Below, in pieces: positions 18,888-27,661 of a stretch of DNA of 64,000 nt. The DNA is from Gammaproteobacteria bacterium (lineage in GTDB: Bacteria > Pseudomonadota > Gammaproteobacteria > Burkholderiales > Sulfuricellaceae). The notes below the pieces were generated by a model. It saw only the letters and a list, made by a program, of their open reading frames with translations, made no database searches and had not been told where the DNA came from. The position numbers were made by a program, and so were the translations under genes. The stretch's first letter is position 1. The number at the start of each line of letters is the position of its first letter. Location: assembly GCA_018824405.1 (NCBI GenBank), contig JAHJGO010000016.1, positions 124,001-188,000 of the forward strand. Direction: 5' to 3'.

Positions 18888-19838
18888 ATGTCCGATTTTT
18901 CCGCTTTTCTTAATCGCCTGCGCAAGAATGCCCGCCACTGGGGCAAATGGGCGCGTCGCCAAGGTATTTCCTGCTACCGGGTTTATGACCGCGATGTTCC
19001 GGAGTTTCCTCTGGCGGTCGATATTTACCACGACCAGGCTCATCTGCAGGAGTTCGATACCGGCTGGCAGATGCCAGATGATGAACATGCTGCGTGGGTG
19101 GAAACGGTTCGCGAAAACGCCGCAGAAGCTCTTGAATTGCCATTGCAGCACATTACCTACAAGCTGCGCGCACGCCAGCGTGGCGAAAGCCAGTATGAGA
19201 AAAGCGGTACAGCAGGCGAGGATTTTGTGGCGGAAGAGGGCGGGCACCGCTTTGTCGTCAACCTGGCAGCGTACCTCGATACCGGACTGTTTCTCGATCA
19301 CCGCATCACACGTCGCATGGTACAGGAGCGCGCGGCGGGCAAGCGCTTTCTCAACCTGTTTGCCTATACCGGCAGCTTTACGGTCTATGCGGCGGCGGGA
19401 GGTGCTTCCAGCTCTGTGACGGTGGATATGAGCAATACTTATCAGGACTGGTCACTGCGCAATTTCGAACTTAATGGCATGGATCTGAAGCGTCACAAGC
19501 TGGTGCGTGCCGACGTGTTCACTTTCCTCGAACAGGCGCTTGCCGCAGGTGAAAAATTCGACCTGATCGTGATGGATCCGCCCAGTTTTTCCAATTCCAA
19601 AAAAATGCAGGGTGTGCTCGATGTGCAACGCGACCATCCCAGTCTGATCAAGTCATGCATGGCGTTGCTGACTCCGGATGGCGAGTTGTTTTTCTCCACC
19701 AATCTGCGCAGCTTCAAACTTGATGCTTCTGCACTCGCCCCTTTTCGCGCCCAGGATATTTCTGTCCAGACCGTGCCCGAAGACTTCCGCAACAAAAAAA
19801 TCCACTACTGCTGGCTGATCAAAAACCTGTTTCGGTAA
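18888..19838 (+). CDS. stand-alone RlmK-like 23S rRNA methyltransferase
   Basis: SAM-dependent methyltransferase of 316 residues matching the C-terminal RlmK half of E. coli RlmKL (N7-methylation of 23S rRNA G2069), not the full fusion. Diagnostic stretches are NRLRKN near the start, RQRGESQYEK, LDTGLFLDHR, the SAM-fold FLNLFAYTGSFTVYAA and the catalytic-region DPPSFSNSKKM. The THUMP/RlmL half is absent, so if the organism has RlmL it is encoded elsewhere. The ribosome site is poor. RlmI-type enzymes are an alternative, but the N-terminus resembles RlmK rather than a PUA domain. Confidence 0.82.
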   Translation: MSDFSAFLNRLRKNARHWGKWARRQGISCYRVYDRDVPEFPLAVDIYHDQAHLQEFDTGWQMPDDEHAAWVETVRENAAEALELPLQHITYKLRARQRGESQYEKSGTAGEDFVAEEGGHRFVVNLAAYLDTGLFLDHRITRRMVQERAAGKRFLNLFAYTGSFTVYAAAGGASSSVTVDMSNTYQDWSLRNFELNGMDLKRHKLVRADVFTFLEQALAAGEKFDLIVMDPPSFSNSKKMQGVLDVQRDHPSLIKSCMALLTPDGELFFSTNLRSFKLDASALAPFRAQDISVQTVPEDFRNKKIHYCWLIKNLFR

Positions 19839-19880
19839 GTTTGATGTCTGCTTTGCCCAATTGAGGCGAATGTGCGGCGA

Positions 19881-19984
19881 AAAAAAACGCGGCCCAGTTT
19901 TGGGTCGCGCTTAAAATCCACCAAAAAAGGAGGATGGAGGAGACAACACAAAAATCTCAAAGGGGTATGAGCGTTTCCATGTTG
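19881..19984 (-). ncRNA. candidate small RNA with CCUCC motifs
   Basis: On the minus strand a promoter-like pair TTGCAT (20019-20014), 17 bp, GATAAT (19996-19991) is followed about 100 bases later by a GC hairpin (19908-19889) and seven to eight U residues (ending near 19881). No minus-strand gene lies nearby, so the terminator lacks another explanation. The predicted RNA has a pyrimidine stretch UCUCCUCCAUCCUCC, complementary to Shine-Dalgarno sequences, as in several known proteobacterial sRNAs. The hairpin could instead terminate rlmK on the plus strand, although the T-tract faces the minus direction. Confidence 0.4.
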
Positions 19985-20209
19985 ATTAGAATTATCTAAT
20001 ATAATAATTTTCTATGCAAGTCTTTTGGCAAGATATTTTTCTCTCTGGTAAAAAACACTTGTTTCTTTTAAACGCTGCTTAATCAGTGAGCTAAAGAACC
20101 TGTGGCAAGAGGCGGGGTCTGATGTATGCTAATCCTCTTTCTTCTTTTCTGGATGATGAGGGCGGCCATGACGGGACTTAGCGTATCAAGAAATATCATT
20201 TAAAACTTG

Positions 20210-20238
20210 TTGATAACTATTCTCATTAGCATTAGAAT
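20210..20238 (+). promoter_or_regulatory. iron-transporter promoter with overlapping Fur box
   Basis: A -35 TTGATA (20210-20215) and a -10 TAGAAT (20233-20238) are spaced by 17 bp. Between them, 20212-20230 (GATAACTATTCTCATTAGC) matches the 19-bp Fur consensus GATAATGATAATCATTATC at about 14 positions. Fur with iron would block this promoter, so the transporter should be induced by iron limitation. Confidence 0.7.
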
Positions 20239-20279
20239 CCCTCCATCGATCACGATTAATTACTTTCATGGAGACCGCA

Positions 20280-21278
20280 ATGAGAATTCTCAAGACTCTG
20301 TTCGCAAGCACACTCTTCTGTTTTGCTGCCACATCGGCCAGCGCGGCTGAAGTAGTGGTGTATTCAGCCCGTAACGAACAGCTCATCAAACCCCTGTTCG
20401 ACGCCTACGCCAAAGAAACCGGCGTGCAGGTCAAGTTCATTACCGACAAGGAAGGTGCGCTGCTGCAGCGACTCAAGGCGGAAGGCCAGAATACCCCGGC
20501 TGACATGCTGATAACCGTGGATGCCGGCAACCTCTGGGAAGCCGCCAGGGAAGACCTGCTCAAGCCGGTCCAGTCGCGGACGCTGAGCGCCAACGTGCCG
20601 GCGTACTTGCGCGATCCGGGCAATCAGTGGTTTGGCCTGTCGGTGCGTGCGCGAACCATATTTTATAATAACCAGAAGGTAAAACCTGGAGATCTGTCCA
20701 CCTATGAAGATCTGGGCAATGCAAAATGGAAAGGCCGCCTGTGCCTGCGGACTTCCAAGAAGGTCTACAATCAGTCGCTGGTAGCGATGATGATCGCCGA
20801 GCATGGTGAAGCCAAAACCGAACAGATCGTCAAATCCTGGGTTGCCAATCTTGCGACCGAACCGTTCCCGGACGACACCAAGATGCTGGAGGCCATTGCC
20901 GCCGGGCAGTGTGATGTCGGCATCGCCAACACCTATTACTTCGGGCGTCTGATGGAGAAGAAAGCCGGTCTGCCGCTGTCCATCTTCTGGCCCAATCAGC
21001 AGGGCAGTGGCGTGCATGTGAATGTCTCCGGTGCGGGCGTGGTCAAGCATGCCAAGCATGAGAAAGAAGCCGTTGCCCTGCTGGAATGGCTGTCTTCCGT
21101 CAAGGCGCAGAACCTGTTTGCCGACGTGAACATGGAATACCCGGTCAATCCAGCAGTCAAGACCGACCCGGTAGTCGCTGCCTGGGGCAGCTTCAAGCAG
21201 AACCCGCTGAATGTCGCCAAGGCGGGCGAGCTGCAGGCCGCTGCGGTGAAACTGATGGACCGGGCAGCTTATAGATGA
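20280..21278 (+). CDS. fbpA: ferric iron ABC transporter, periplasmic substrate-binding protein (FbpA-like)
   Basis: Periplasmic Fe(III)-binding protein, 332 residues from the start used here. The second of two nearby ATGs is chosen because GGAGA at 20270-20274 is correctly spaced and the signal peptide MRILKTLFASTLFCFAATSA starts there. The mature protein begins with VVVYSARNEQLIKPLFDAY, typical of FbpA/FutA, and the tyrosine pair of NTYYFGRL is the expected iron-ligand region. It is the first gene of a three-gene operon with permease and ATPase, behind a Fur-type promoter. Confidence 0.93.
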   Translation: MRILKTLFASTLFCFAATSASAAEVVVYSARNEQLIKPLFDAYAKETGVQVKFITDKEGALLQRLKAEGQNTPADMLITVDAGNLWEAAREDLLKPVQSRTLSANVPAYLRDPGNQWFGLSVRARTIFYNNQKVKPGDLSTYEDLGNAKWKGRLCLRTSKKVYNQSLVAMMIAEHGEAKTEQIVKSWVANLATEPFPDDTKMLEAIAAGQCDVGIANTYYFGRLMEKKAGLPLSIFWPNQQGSGVHVNVSGAGVVKHAKHEKEAVALLEWLSSVKAQNLFADVNMEYPVNPAVKTDPVVAAWGSFKQNPLNVAKAGELQAAAVKLMDRAAYR

Positions 21279-22879
21279 AACGCCATGGCTGGTGCCTGGC
21301 TGCGGCCTTCATCGCACTCCTGATCATTGTTCCGCTGGCGGTGGTGCTGGCATCGGTGTTCAGCCCGGAGCGCGCGATATGGCAGCATCTGCTGGAACAT
21401 GTCTTGCCCGGCCTGCTGGGTAACACTTTCCGCCTGGTGGTGGGGGTGGCGATCGGCGTGACGCTGCTGGGCGTAAGTCTGGCCTGGCTGACTGCCGTAT
21501 GCGAATTCCCGGGGCGGCGTTTCTTTTCCTGGGCGCTGCTGCTGCCACTGGCAATGCCAGCCTATGTCACGGCCTTTGTCTATGTGGCTCTGCTCGATTT
21601 TACCGGCCCGCTGCAAACCGGGCTGCGCGAGCTGGCCGGCGGCCCGGTGGCTTTCCCACCCATACGCTCCGCTGGGGGCGTGATCATGGTGATGAGCCTG
21701 GCCCTCTATCCCTACGTTTACCTGCTGGCGCGCAACGCCTTCCTGACACAGGGAAGGCGTGCGCTGGAAGCGGCGCAGTCGCTGGGCTACAGCCGCAAGG
21801 CGGGGTTTTTCAAAGTGGCGCTACCGCTGGCCCGGCCCTGGATCATGGCCGGCCTGATGCTGGCCCTGATGGAGACGCTGGCGGATTTCGGCACGGTCGC
21901 GGTGTTCAATTACGATACCTTTACTACCGCCATCTACAAGACCTGGTTCGGCCTGTTTTCTTTGCAGGGCGCATCCCAGCTTGCATCGGTCCTGATCCTG
22001 CTGGTTTTTGCCCTGATTGCCGCGGAGCAGTTTTCGCGCCGCGGCCTGCGCTTCACCCAGGCGGGGCGTCATACCCGGATGGAACGAATTGTTCTGAGCG
22101 GTTCCCACGCCTGGCTGGCAAGCGGATTTGCCGCAGTGGTGCTGCTGGTGGCGTTCGCCATCCCGGTGGTGCAATTGCTGGTCTGGGCGGAAAAAGTGGT
22201 GGCGCAGGATTTCGACGCGCGCTACCTGGGCTTCCTCTGGCATTCCCTGCTGCTGGGCGGTCTGGCTGCCGCGCTGATTGTCGTTGCCGCGCTGGTGCTG
22301 ATCTATGCCCAGCGCCAGCATGACGATACCTGGACGCGCGCCATGGCGCGGATTGCCACGCTGGGCTATGCCGTGCCCGGCCCGGTACTGGCGGTGGGCA
22401 TCGTCATCCCGCTGGCCTGGCTCGATCAGCAGTTGATCGGCGCAGCCAGGAACTGGTTCGGGATCGACACCGGCCTGATATTGCAGGGCACTTTGCTGGT
22501 CATGCTGCCGGCCTATCTCACGCGCTTCCTGGCCGTGGGCTACAACCCAATCGACAGCGCCATGCAGCGCGTCACCCGCAATCTCGACGAGGCGGCGCAC
22601 AGCCTCGGCGTGTCCGGCCTCGCCATGCTGCGCCGCGTGCATTTGCCGATGCTGCGCGGCGGCCTGCTCTCGGCGGCGGCGCTGGTGTTCGTGGATGTCA
22701 TGAAGGAGATGCCGATCACCCTGATGACCCGCCCCTTCGGCTGGGACACGCTGGCGGTACGCATTTTTGAAATGACCTCGGAAGGCGAATGGGAACGCGC
22801 AGCCTTGCCTTCTGTGGCACTGGTGCTGGCCGGCCTGCTGCCGGTCGCCTTGCTGATGAAACATACGGAAAAATCATGA
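21275..22879 (+). CDS. fbpB: ferric iron ABC transporter permease (FbpB-like, fused double permease)
   Basis: Inner-membrane permease of 534 residues containing two copies of the binding-protein-dependent transport domain, about 12 membrane helices. EAA-loop motifs appear in each half: EAAQSLGYSRKAGFFKVALP and DEAAHSLGVSGLAMLRRVHL. This duplicated form is typical of FbpB/SfuB/HitB. It overlaps the fbpA stop by 4 bases (ATGA) and its own stop overlaps the ATPase start in the same way, so the three are translationally coupled. Confidence 0.94.
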   Translation: MKRHGWCLAAAFIALLIIVPLAVVLASVFSPERAIWQHLLEHVLPGLLGNTFRLVVGVAIGVTLLGVSLAWLTAVCEFPGRRFFSWALLLPLAMPAYVTAFVYVALLDFTGPLQTGLRELAGGPVAFPPIRSAGGVIMVMSLALYPYVYLLARNAFLTQGRRALEAAQSLGYSRKAGFFKVALPLARPWIMAGLMLALMETLADFGTVAVFNYDTFTTAIYKTWFGLFSLQGASQLASVLILLVFALIAAEQFSRRGLRFTQAGRHTRMERIVLSGSHAWLASGFAAVVLLVAFAIPVVQLLVWAEKVVAQDFDARYLGFLWHSLLLGGLAAALIVVAALVLIYAQRQHDDTWTRAMARIATLGYAVPGPVLAVGIVIPLAWLDQQLIGAARNWFGIDTGLILQGTLLVMLPAYLTRFLAVGYNPIDSAMQRVTRNLDEAAHSLGVSGLAMLRRVHLPMLRGGLLSAAALVFVDVMKEMPITLMTRPFGWDTLAVRIFEMTSEGEWERAALPSVALVLAGLLPVALLMKHTEKS

Positions 22880-23961
22880 TGACCCGCTCCATCCAATGTC
22901 CGGTCCCCGTTCCCGGTGCGCCGCTACTGGAAGTACAAGAGATCCGTCAGGCATATGGCAGCCAGGAGGTGGTGAAGGGGCTTTCCTTCGGCCTTGCCCA
23001 GGGAAGCATAGGCTGTCTGCTGGGCCCGTCCGGCTGCGGCAAGACTACCGTGCTGCGTGGTGTCGCCGGCTTCGAGCCGGTTACTGGCGGAGAAATTGTT
23101 CTAAATGGCGCCAGTGTGAGCCGGCCCGGCTTCATGCTCCCGCCCGAGCAGCGGCGCATCGGCATGGTGTTTCAGGATTACGCCCTGTTTCCTCATCTCA
23201 GCGTGGCGGACAACATCGCCTTCGGCCTGCACGGTATGAACAGGCAGGACAAGGCCCTGCGTGTGGCGGAGCTGCTGGAAGTGGTGGGTCTGCCCGATAG
23301 CGGGCGCAAGTTTCCCCATGAACTGTCCGGTGGCCAGCAGCAGCGCGTGGCGCTGGCCCGTGCCTTGGCGCCGTGTCCCGCCCTCCTGTTGCTGGACGAG
23401 CCGTTTTCCAGCCTCGACGTGGAATTGCGCGAACGATTGGGGCAGGAAGTGCGCGAGATCATCAAGCAGCAGAACACCACTGCGCTTATCGTCACCCACG
23501 ACCAGCACGAGGCTTTCGCCATCGCCGACGAGATCGGCGTCATGCATCAGGGCGTGCTGCAGCAATGGGATAGTGCCTACAATCTTTACCATCAGCCCGC
23601 CAGTCGTTTTGTCGCGGATTTCATCGGCGAGGGAGTGCTGATTGCGGGAACCGCGTTGAATGGCGAGCAGGTTGAAACCGAACTGGGCCTGCTGAAGGGG
23701 GAAATCCCGGAAGCGTGCCGCGACCGGCGCAAGGTGGAAGTGCTGCTGCGGCCAGACGACATCGTGCATGACGACGCCAGCCCGATGCAAGCCGAAGTGG
23801 TGCACAAGGCTTTTCGCGGTGCCGACATCCTTTATACCCTGCAGCTGTCGAGCGGGCAGAAAGTGCTTTCCCTGGTGCCCAGCCACCACAACCACGCTTA
23901 CGGAGAGAAGATCGGCATTCGCCTGGAAGCCGATCATGTGGTGGTGTTTCCGTGTGCGTGA
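22876..23961 (+). CDS. fbpC: ferric iron ABC transporter ATP-binding protein (FbpC-like)
   Basis: Cytoplasmic ATPase energising the iron importer, 361 residues. Walker A GPSGCGKTT, signature LSGGQQQRVALARAL, Walker B LLLLDEPFSSLD and the H-loop THDQHEAFAIAD are all present. A C-terminal regulatory TOBE-like domain (about 250-360) is of the FbpC/CysA type. The start is placed at 22876 in an ATGA overlap with the permease; the adjacent ATG at 22879 is equally possible. Confidence 0.93.
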   Translation: MMTRSIQCPVPVPGAPLLEVQEIRQAYGSQEVVKGLSFGLAQGSIGCLLGPSGCGKTTVLRGVAGFEPVTGGEIVLNGASVSRPGFMLPPEQRRIGMVFQDYALFPHLSVADNIAFGLHGMNRQDKALRVAELLEVVGLPDSGRKFPHELSGGQQQRVALARALAPCPALLLLDEPFSSLDVELRERLGQEVREIIKQQNTTALIVTHDQHEAFAIADEIGVMHQGVLQQWDSAYNLYHQPASRFVADFIGEGVLIAGTALNGEQVETELGLLKGEIPEACRDRRKVEVLLRPDDIVHDDASPMQAEVVHKAFRGADILYTLQLSSGQKVLSLVPSHHNHAYGEKIGIRLEADHVVVFPCA

Positions 23962-24015
23962 ACAGACTGGCATGGCGAATGCGCCACCCTTGATGGTGAA
24001 GTCTGCCATGACTTA

Positions 24016-24106
24016 AACCCCCCTCAGTCCCCCCTTGTCAGGGGGGAGACTGGCTCGCTCCTGCCCGGTTTGCCCCTCCCCTGACAAGGGGAGGCCGGGA
24101 GGGGTT
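24016..24106. repeat. GC-rich palindromic repeat, family A copy 1
   Basis: About 90 bp bounded by AACCCC and GGGGTT. It contains two hairpins, each with a core CCCCTTGTCAGGGG or its complement. It lies between the convergent ends of fbpC and dnaE and may act as a bidirectional transcription stop. Two further copies lie at 41616-41723 and 52022-52107. Confidence 0.85.
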
Positions 24107-24111
24107 GAGCT

Positions 24112-27100
24112 TCAATACACGATCTGCACGTTTTCCTTTTGCAGTTGCTCGCGCAGCGAACTCAGCAGTTCGTCATGCAGGTTGACATACCACGTCTCGC
24201 CCAGTTGCAGTTCGCAGGCAGCGTCCTTGTTGCGGTAGGCGATGCGCACCGGGCAGCCGCCATTGCGGTAGGGCGTCAGCAAGTCTATTAACTTGCCCGC
24301 ATCGCTGCCGCCGTTGCACTTGAGCAGCATGGCCTTGGCGAAGCGGGTGCGCGCGCCGGCCAGGCCAAGCAGTTTCTCCGCCACGACCCTGAAGCCGCCG
24401 GCGTAGTCATCCTTGCTCACCTTGCCTTCCACGATCAGCAACTGGTCTTCCCTGAGCAACTCGCGGTTGCTGTCGAACAGTTCGCTGAACACCGATACGT
24501 CCTGGCGCCCGCTGCCGTCGTCGAGGGTGATGAAGGCCATTTTGCCGCGCCGCGTCATCTGGGTGCGGATGGCGTAGATCACTCCTGCCATGTAAACCGG
24601 CTGGTGCTGCGGCGCCAGATCGGAAAGTCGGGTGCGGATGAAGGTGGAGAGTTCCTTGCGGTAGCTGTCGTAGGGATGGCCGCTGAAATAGAAGCCCAGG
24701 CTTTTCTTTTCGTATTGCAGTTGTTCCGCTTCGGCCCAGCGTGGAACTTCCACCAGATTCTCGGCGGAATCGCCCGCTGTATCTTCGCCGAACAGGCTGG
24801 CCTGATTGATCGAACGGTTATGCTGCTCGGCAGATTCCATCGCCAGACCGACTGAAGCCAGCAGGCTGGCGCGATGGTCGGCAATGGCATCGAAGGCCCC
24901 GGCGCACACCAGCGCCTCGATGGTACGGCGGTTGACGACGCGCTTGTCCACGCGGCGGCAGAAGTCAAAGATATCCTTGAACGGGCCGCCCGCCTTGCGC
25001 TCGGCTTCAATAGACAGCACTGCCTGCTCGCCCGTGCCCTTGACCGCGCCCAGGCCATAGCGAATCTCGGTTCTTGAGACCGGCTCGAAGCGATAATTGG
25101 AAACATTGATGTCCGGCCCCAGCACCTTGATTTTGTTGGCCAGAGTGTCTTCATAAAACACCTTGAGCTGGTCGGTATTGTCCAGTTCAGAGGACAGGGT
25201 CGCAGCCATGAAGGCTGCGGTATGGTGCGCCTTGAGCCAGGCGGTCTGGTAGGACACCACGGCGTAGGCGGCGGTGTGCGATTTGTTGAAGCCGTATTCG
25301 GCGAATTTCTCCATCAGGTCGAACAGACGCATGGCCAGTTCCTTGCCATAGCCCTTTTTTTCTGCGCCGCTGCTGAACAGCTCGCGGTGCTTGGCCATCT
25401 CGTCGGCCTTTTTCTTGCCCATCGCGCGGCGCAGCAAATCCGCGCCGCCCAGGGTGTAGCCTCCGATGATCTGGGATATCTGCATCACCTGCTCCTGATA
25501 CACGATCACGCCGTAGGTGGGCGTGAGGCAGGCTTTCAGATCCTCGTGGAAATAGTCGATCTTCTGCAAACCCTTCTTGCGCAGGATGAAATCGTCCACC
25601 ATGCCTGAACCGAGCGGGCCGGGGCGATACAGCGCCAGCACAGCGATGATGTCCTCGAAGCGGTCCGGCTGCAGCTTGGCCAGCAATTTTTTCATGCCGT
25701 CCGATTCGAGCTGGAACACCGCGGTGGTGTTGGCTTTTTTCAATACTTCATAGGCGGCTGGATCATCGAAATGCTGGGTGTCGAGCGGCCCGGAGAAGGT
25801 CGGATCGAGCCGCTTGAGGTATTTCAGTGCCAGCTCGATGATGGTCAGGTTGCGCAGGCCAAGAAAGTCGAATTTCACCAGGCCGACGGCTTCCACGTCG
25901 TCCTTGTCGAACTGGGAGACTGGCACGGCCTCGGCGCCGGAGGCGACATACAGCGGACAGAAATCGGTCAGCTTGCCCGGTGCGATCAGCACGCCGCCAG
26001 CGTGCATGCCGACGTTGCGGGTCATGCCTTCGAGCTTCCTGGCCAAGAAGAACAGTTCGCGCACTTCCTCTTCGTTGTCGTAACGCTCCTTGAGTTCCGG
26101 CACTTCTTCCAGCGCCTGGTCGAGGCTGACGAACTTGCCCGGCTGGGCGGGGATAAGTTTGGAGAGGCCGTCGCAGAAGTTGTAGGGCATGTCCAGCACG
26201 CGCCCCACGTCGCGCAGCACGGCCTTGGCCGCCATGGTGCCGAAGGTGGCGATCTGCGATACCGCATCCGCGCCATATTGGCGCCGCACGTACTCGATCA
26301 CCTTGTAGCGGGTTTCCTGGCAGAAATCGACGTCGAAGTCGGGCATGGATACCCGCTCCGGGTTGAGGAAGCGCTCGAACAGCAGGGCGTAGCGCAAGGG
26401 GTCGAGGTCGGTGATGCCAAGGCTGTAGGCCACCAGCGAACCGGCACCGGAACCCCGTCCCGGGCCGACCGGCACCTCGTTGTGCTTGGCCCAGTTGATG
26501 AAGTCCGCCACGATCAGGAAGTAGCCGGGGAAGCCCATCTGCAGAATGGTGTCAGTTTCAAACTTAAGCCGGTCCGAATAGGTGGGGTATTGCGCCGCGC
26601 GCTTGGCTTCGTCCGGATAGAGTTCCTGCATGCGCTCCGCCAGCCCGTCCTCGGCGCGCTTGATCAGGTATTCGCTTTCGCTCATGCCCTCGGGAATAGG
26701 AAACAGCGGCAGCTTGCTCTTGCCCAGCTCCACGGTCAGGTTGCAGCGCTTGGCGATCTCGACCGTGTTTTCCAGTGCTTCCGGAATGTCGGCGAACAGT
26801 TCCGCCATCTCGGCCTGGGTTTTGAAAAACTGTTGCTCGGTAAAATGCTTGGGACGGCGCTGGTCACCCAGTACATAGCCCTCGGCAATGCATACCCGTG
26901 CTTCGTGGGCACGGAAATCGTCCTGGTCGAGGAACTGGATCGGATGGGTTGCCACCACCGGCAGATCGAGTTCCCCGGCCAGAACCAGCGCCTGCTGGAT
27001 ATATTCTTCCGCCGGATTGGAGCCGGGGCGCTGCAATTCGAGATAAAAGCGCTGCGGAAAGCACTTTGACCATTCTTCTGCCAGTTGCCTCGCCTGCTCT

Positions 27101-27567
27101 TCGTTGCCGTTTAGCAGCGACTGGCCGATATCGCCAAGGTGTGCGCCGGACAAGGCGATCAGGCCATCGCCAAGGCTGGAAGCCAGCCATTCCTTCCTGA
27201 TTTCAGCCCGGCCACGGTACTGGTTGCCGCGGAAGGCCTGCGACAGCAGTTCGCACAGGTTGCCGTAACCCAGCCTGTTCTGGCACAGCAGCAGCAGGCG
27301 GCCCGGCTGGTCCCGGTTGGCCTGGTTCTCTATCCATACGTCGCAGCCGATGATGGGCTTGACGCCGCCGCTGCGTGCCGCCTTGTAGAACTTCACCATC
27401 CCGAACAGGGTGTTCAGGTCGGTCAGCGCCAGGGCCGGCATGCCATCGGCCCTGGCCCGTTCCACCGGCGGGCAGGAATGATCCTTGCCCACGTCCAGGC
27501 GCACGATGCCGTCGGTGATGGAGTATTCGCTGTGGAGGCGGAGGTGGATGAAAGAAGGCGGGTTCAT
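24112..27567 (-). CDS. dnaE: DNA polymerase III alpha subunit
   Basis: Replicative polymerase catalytic subunit of the C-family, 1151 residues, standard DnaE1 size. The N-terminal PHP domain opens with FIHLRLHSEYSITDG. The palm carries the catalytic aspartates in PDFDVDFCQETR, and GPGRGSGAGSLVAYSLGI and the GVIVYQEQVMQIS stretch are family signatures. C-terminal helix-hairpin-helix, OB-fold (about 985-1060, VYMAGVIYAIRTQMTRRGK) and tau-binding regions follow. The start at 27567 gives the expected N-terminus. A GC-rich repeat lies just past its stop. Single gene, convergent with the iron transporter. Confidence 0.97.
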   Translation of the reverse strand: MNPPSFIHLRLHSEYSITDGIVRLDVGKDHSCPPVERARADGMPALALTDLNTLFGMVKFYKAARSGGVKPIIGCDVWIENQANRDQPGRLLLLCQNRLGYGNLCELLSQAFRGNQYRGRAEIRKEWLASSLGDGLIALSGAHLGDIGQSLLNGNEEQARQLAEEWSKCFPQRFYLELQRPGSNPAEEYIQQALVLAGELDLPVVATHPIQFLDQDDFRAHEARVCIAEGYVLGDQRRPKHFTEQQFFKTQAEMAELFADIPEALENTVEIAKRCNLTVELGKSKLPLFPIPEGMSESEYLIKRAEDGLAERMQELYPDEAKRAAQYPTYSDRLKFETDTILQMGFPGYFLIVADFINWAKHNEVPVGPGRGSGAGSLVAYSLGITDLDPLRYALLFERFLNPERVSMPDFDVDFCQETRYKVIEYVRRQYGADAVSQIATFGTMAAKAVLRDVGRVLDMPYNFCDGLSKLIPAQPGKFVSLDQALEEVPELKERYDNEEEVRELFFLARKLEGMTRNVGMHAGGVLIAPGKLTDFCPLYVASGAEAVPVSQFDKDDVEAVGLVKFDFLGLRNLTIIELALKYLKRLDPTFSGPLDTQHFDDPAAYEVLKKANTTAVFQLESDGMKKLLAKLQPDRFEDIIAVLALYRPGPLGSGMVDDFILRKKGLQKIDYFHEDLKACLTPTYGVIVYQEQVMQISQIIGGYTLGGADLLRRAMGKKKADEMAKHRELFSSGAEKKGYGKELAMRLFDLMEKFAEYGFNKSHTAAYAVVSYQTAWLKAHHTAAFMAATLSSELDNTDQLKVFYEDTLANKIKVLGPDINVSNYRFEPVSRTEIRYGLGAVKGTGEQAVLSIEAERKAGGPFKDIFDFCRRVDKRVVNRRTIEALVCAGAFDAIADHRASLLASVGLAMESAEQHNRSINQASLFGEDTAGDSAENLVEVPRWAEAEQLQYEKKSLGFYFSGHPYDSYRKELSTFIRTRLSDLAPQHQPVYMAGVIYAIRTQMTRRGKMAFITLDDGSGRQDVSVFSELFDSNRELLREDQLLIVEGKVSKDDYAGGFRVVAEKLLGLAGARTRFAKAMLLKCNGGSDAGKLIDLLTPYRNGGCPVRIAYRNKDAACELQLGETWYVNLHDELLSSLREQLQKENVQIVY

Positions 27568-27625
27568 GAATGGGAGATTTTACGCCCCCTCGGCAAGGAG
27601 GGCCAAGCACATTAAAAATGTTTGC

Positions 27626-27658
27626 TTGAGGTGATATGTGGTATCAAATACAATACCA
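27626..27658 (+). promoter_or_regulatory. promoter and operator of the PIN/RHH toxin-antitoxin pair
   Basis: A -35 TTGAGG (27626-27631) and a -10 TACAAT (27649-27654) are 17 bp apart. The inverted repeat TGGTAT-N8-ATACCA (27639-27658) covers the -10. The predicted transcription start is about 1 base before the toxin ATG, so the mRNA may be leaderless. The ribbon-helix-helix antitoxin is the likely repressor. Confidence 0.5.
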
Positions 27659-27661
27659 AAA

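Larger units (their letters stand above)
19839..20279. other. 440-bp intergenic gap with sRNA candidate and Fur-type promoter
   Basis: The longest gene-free stretch in the window. It holds a hairpin with an A/T tract (19881-19908), a purine-rich stretch with SD-like GGAGG repeats (19927-19942), an AT-rich block with a 16-bp palindrome ATTAGA-ATTA-TCTAAT (19985-20000), and the iron-transporter promoter at the right end. A 21-codon plus-strand frame from 19934 exists but has poor ribosome-site spacing and no protein-like features. Confidence 0.6.

Noticed and set aside
19934-19999. A 21-codon ORF with a GGAGG in front.
   Set aside because: The ribosome site is only about one base from the ATG, the product has no features, and the purine-rich strand is better explained as the complement of the sRNA candidate.
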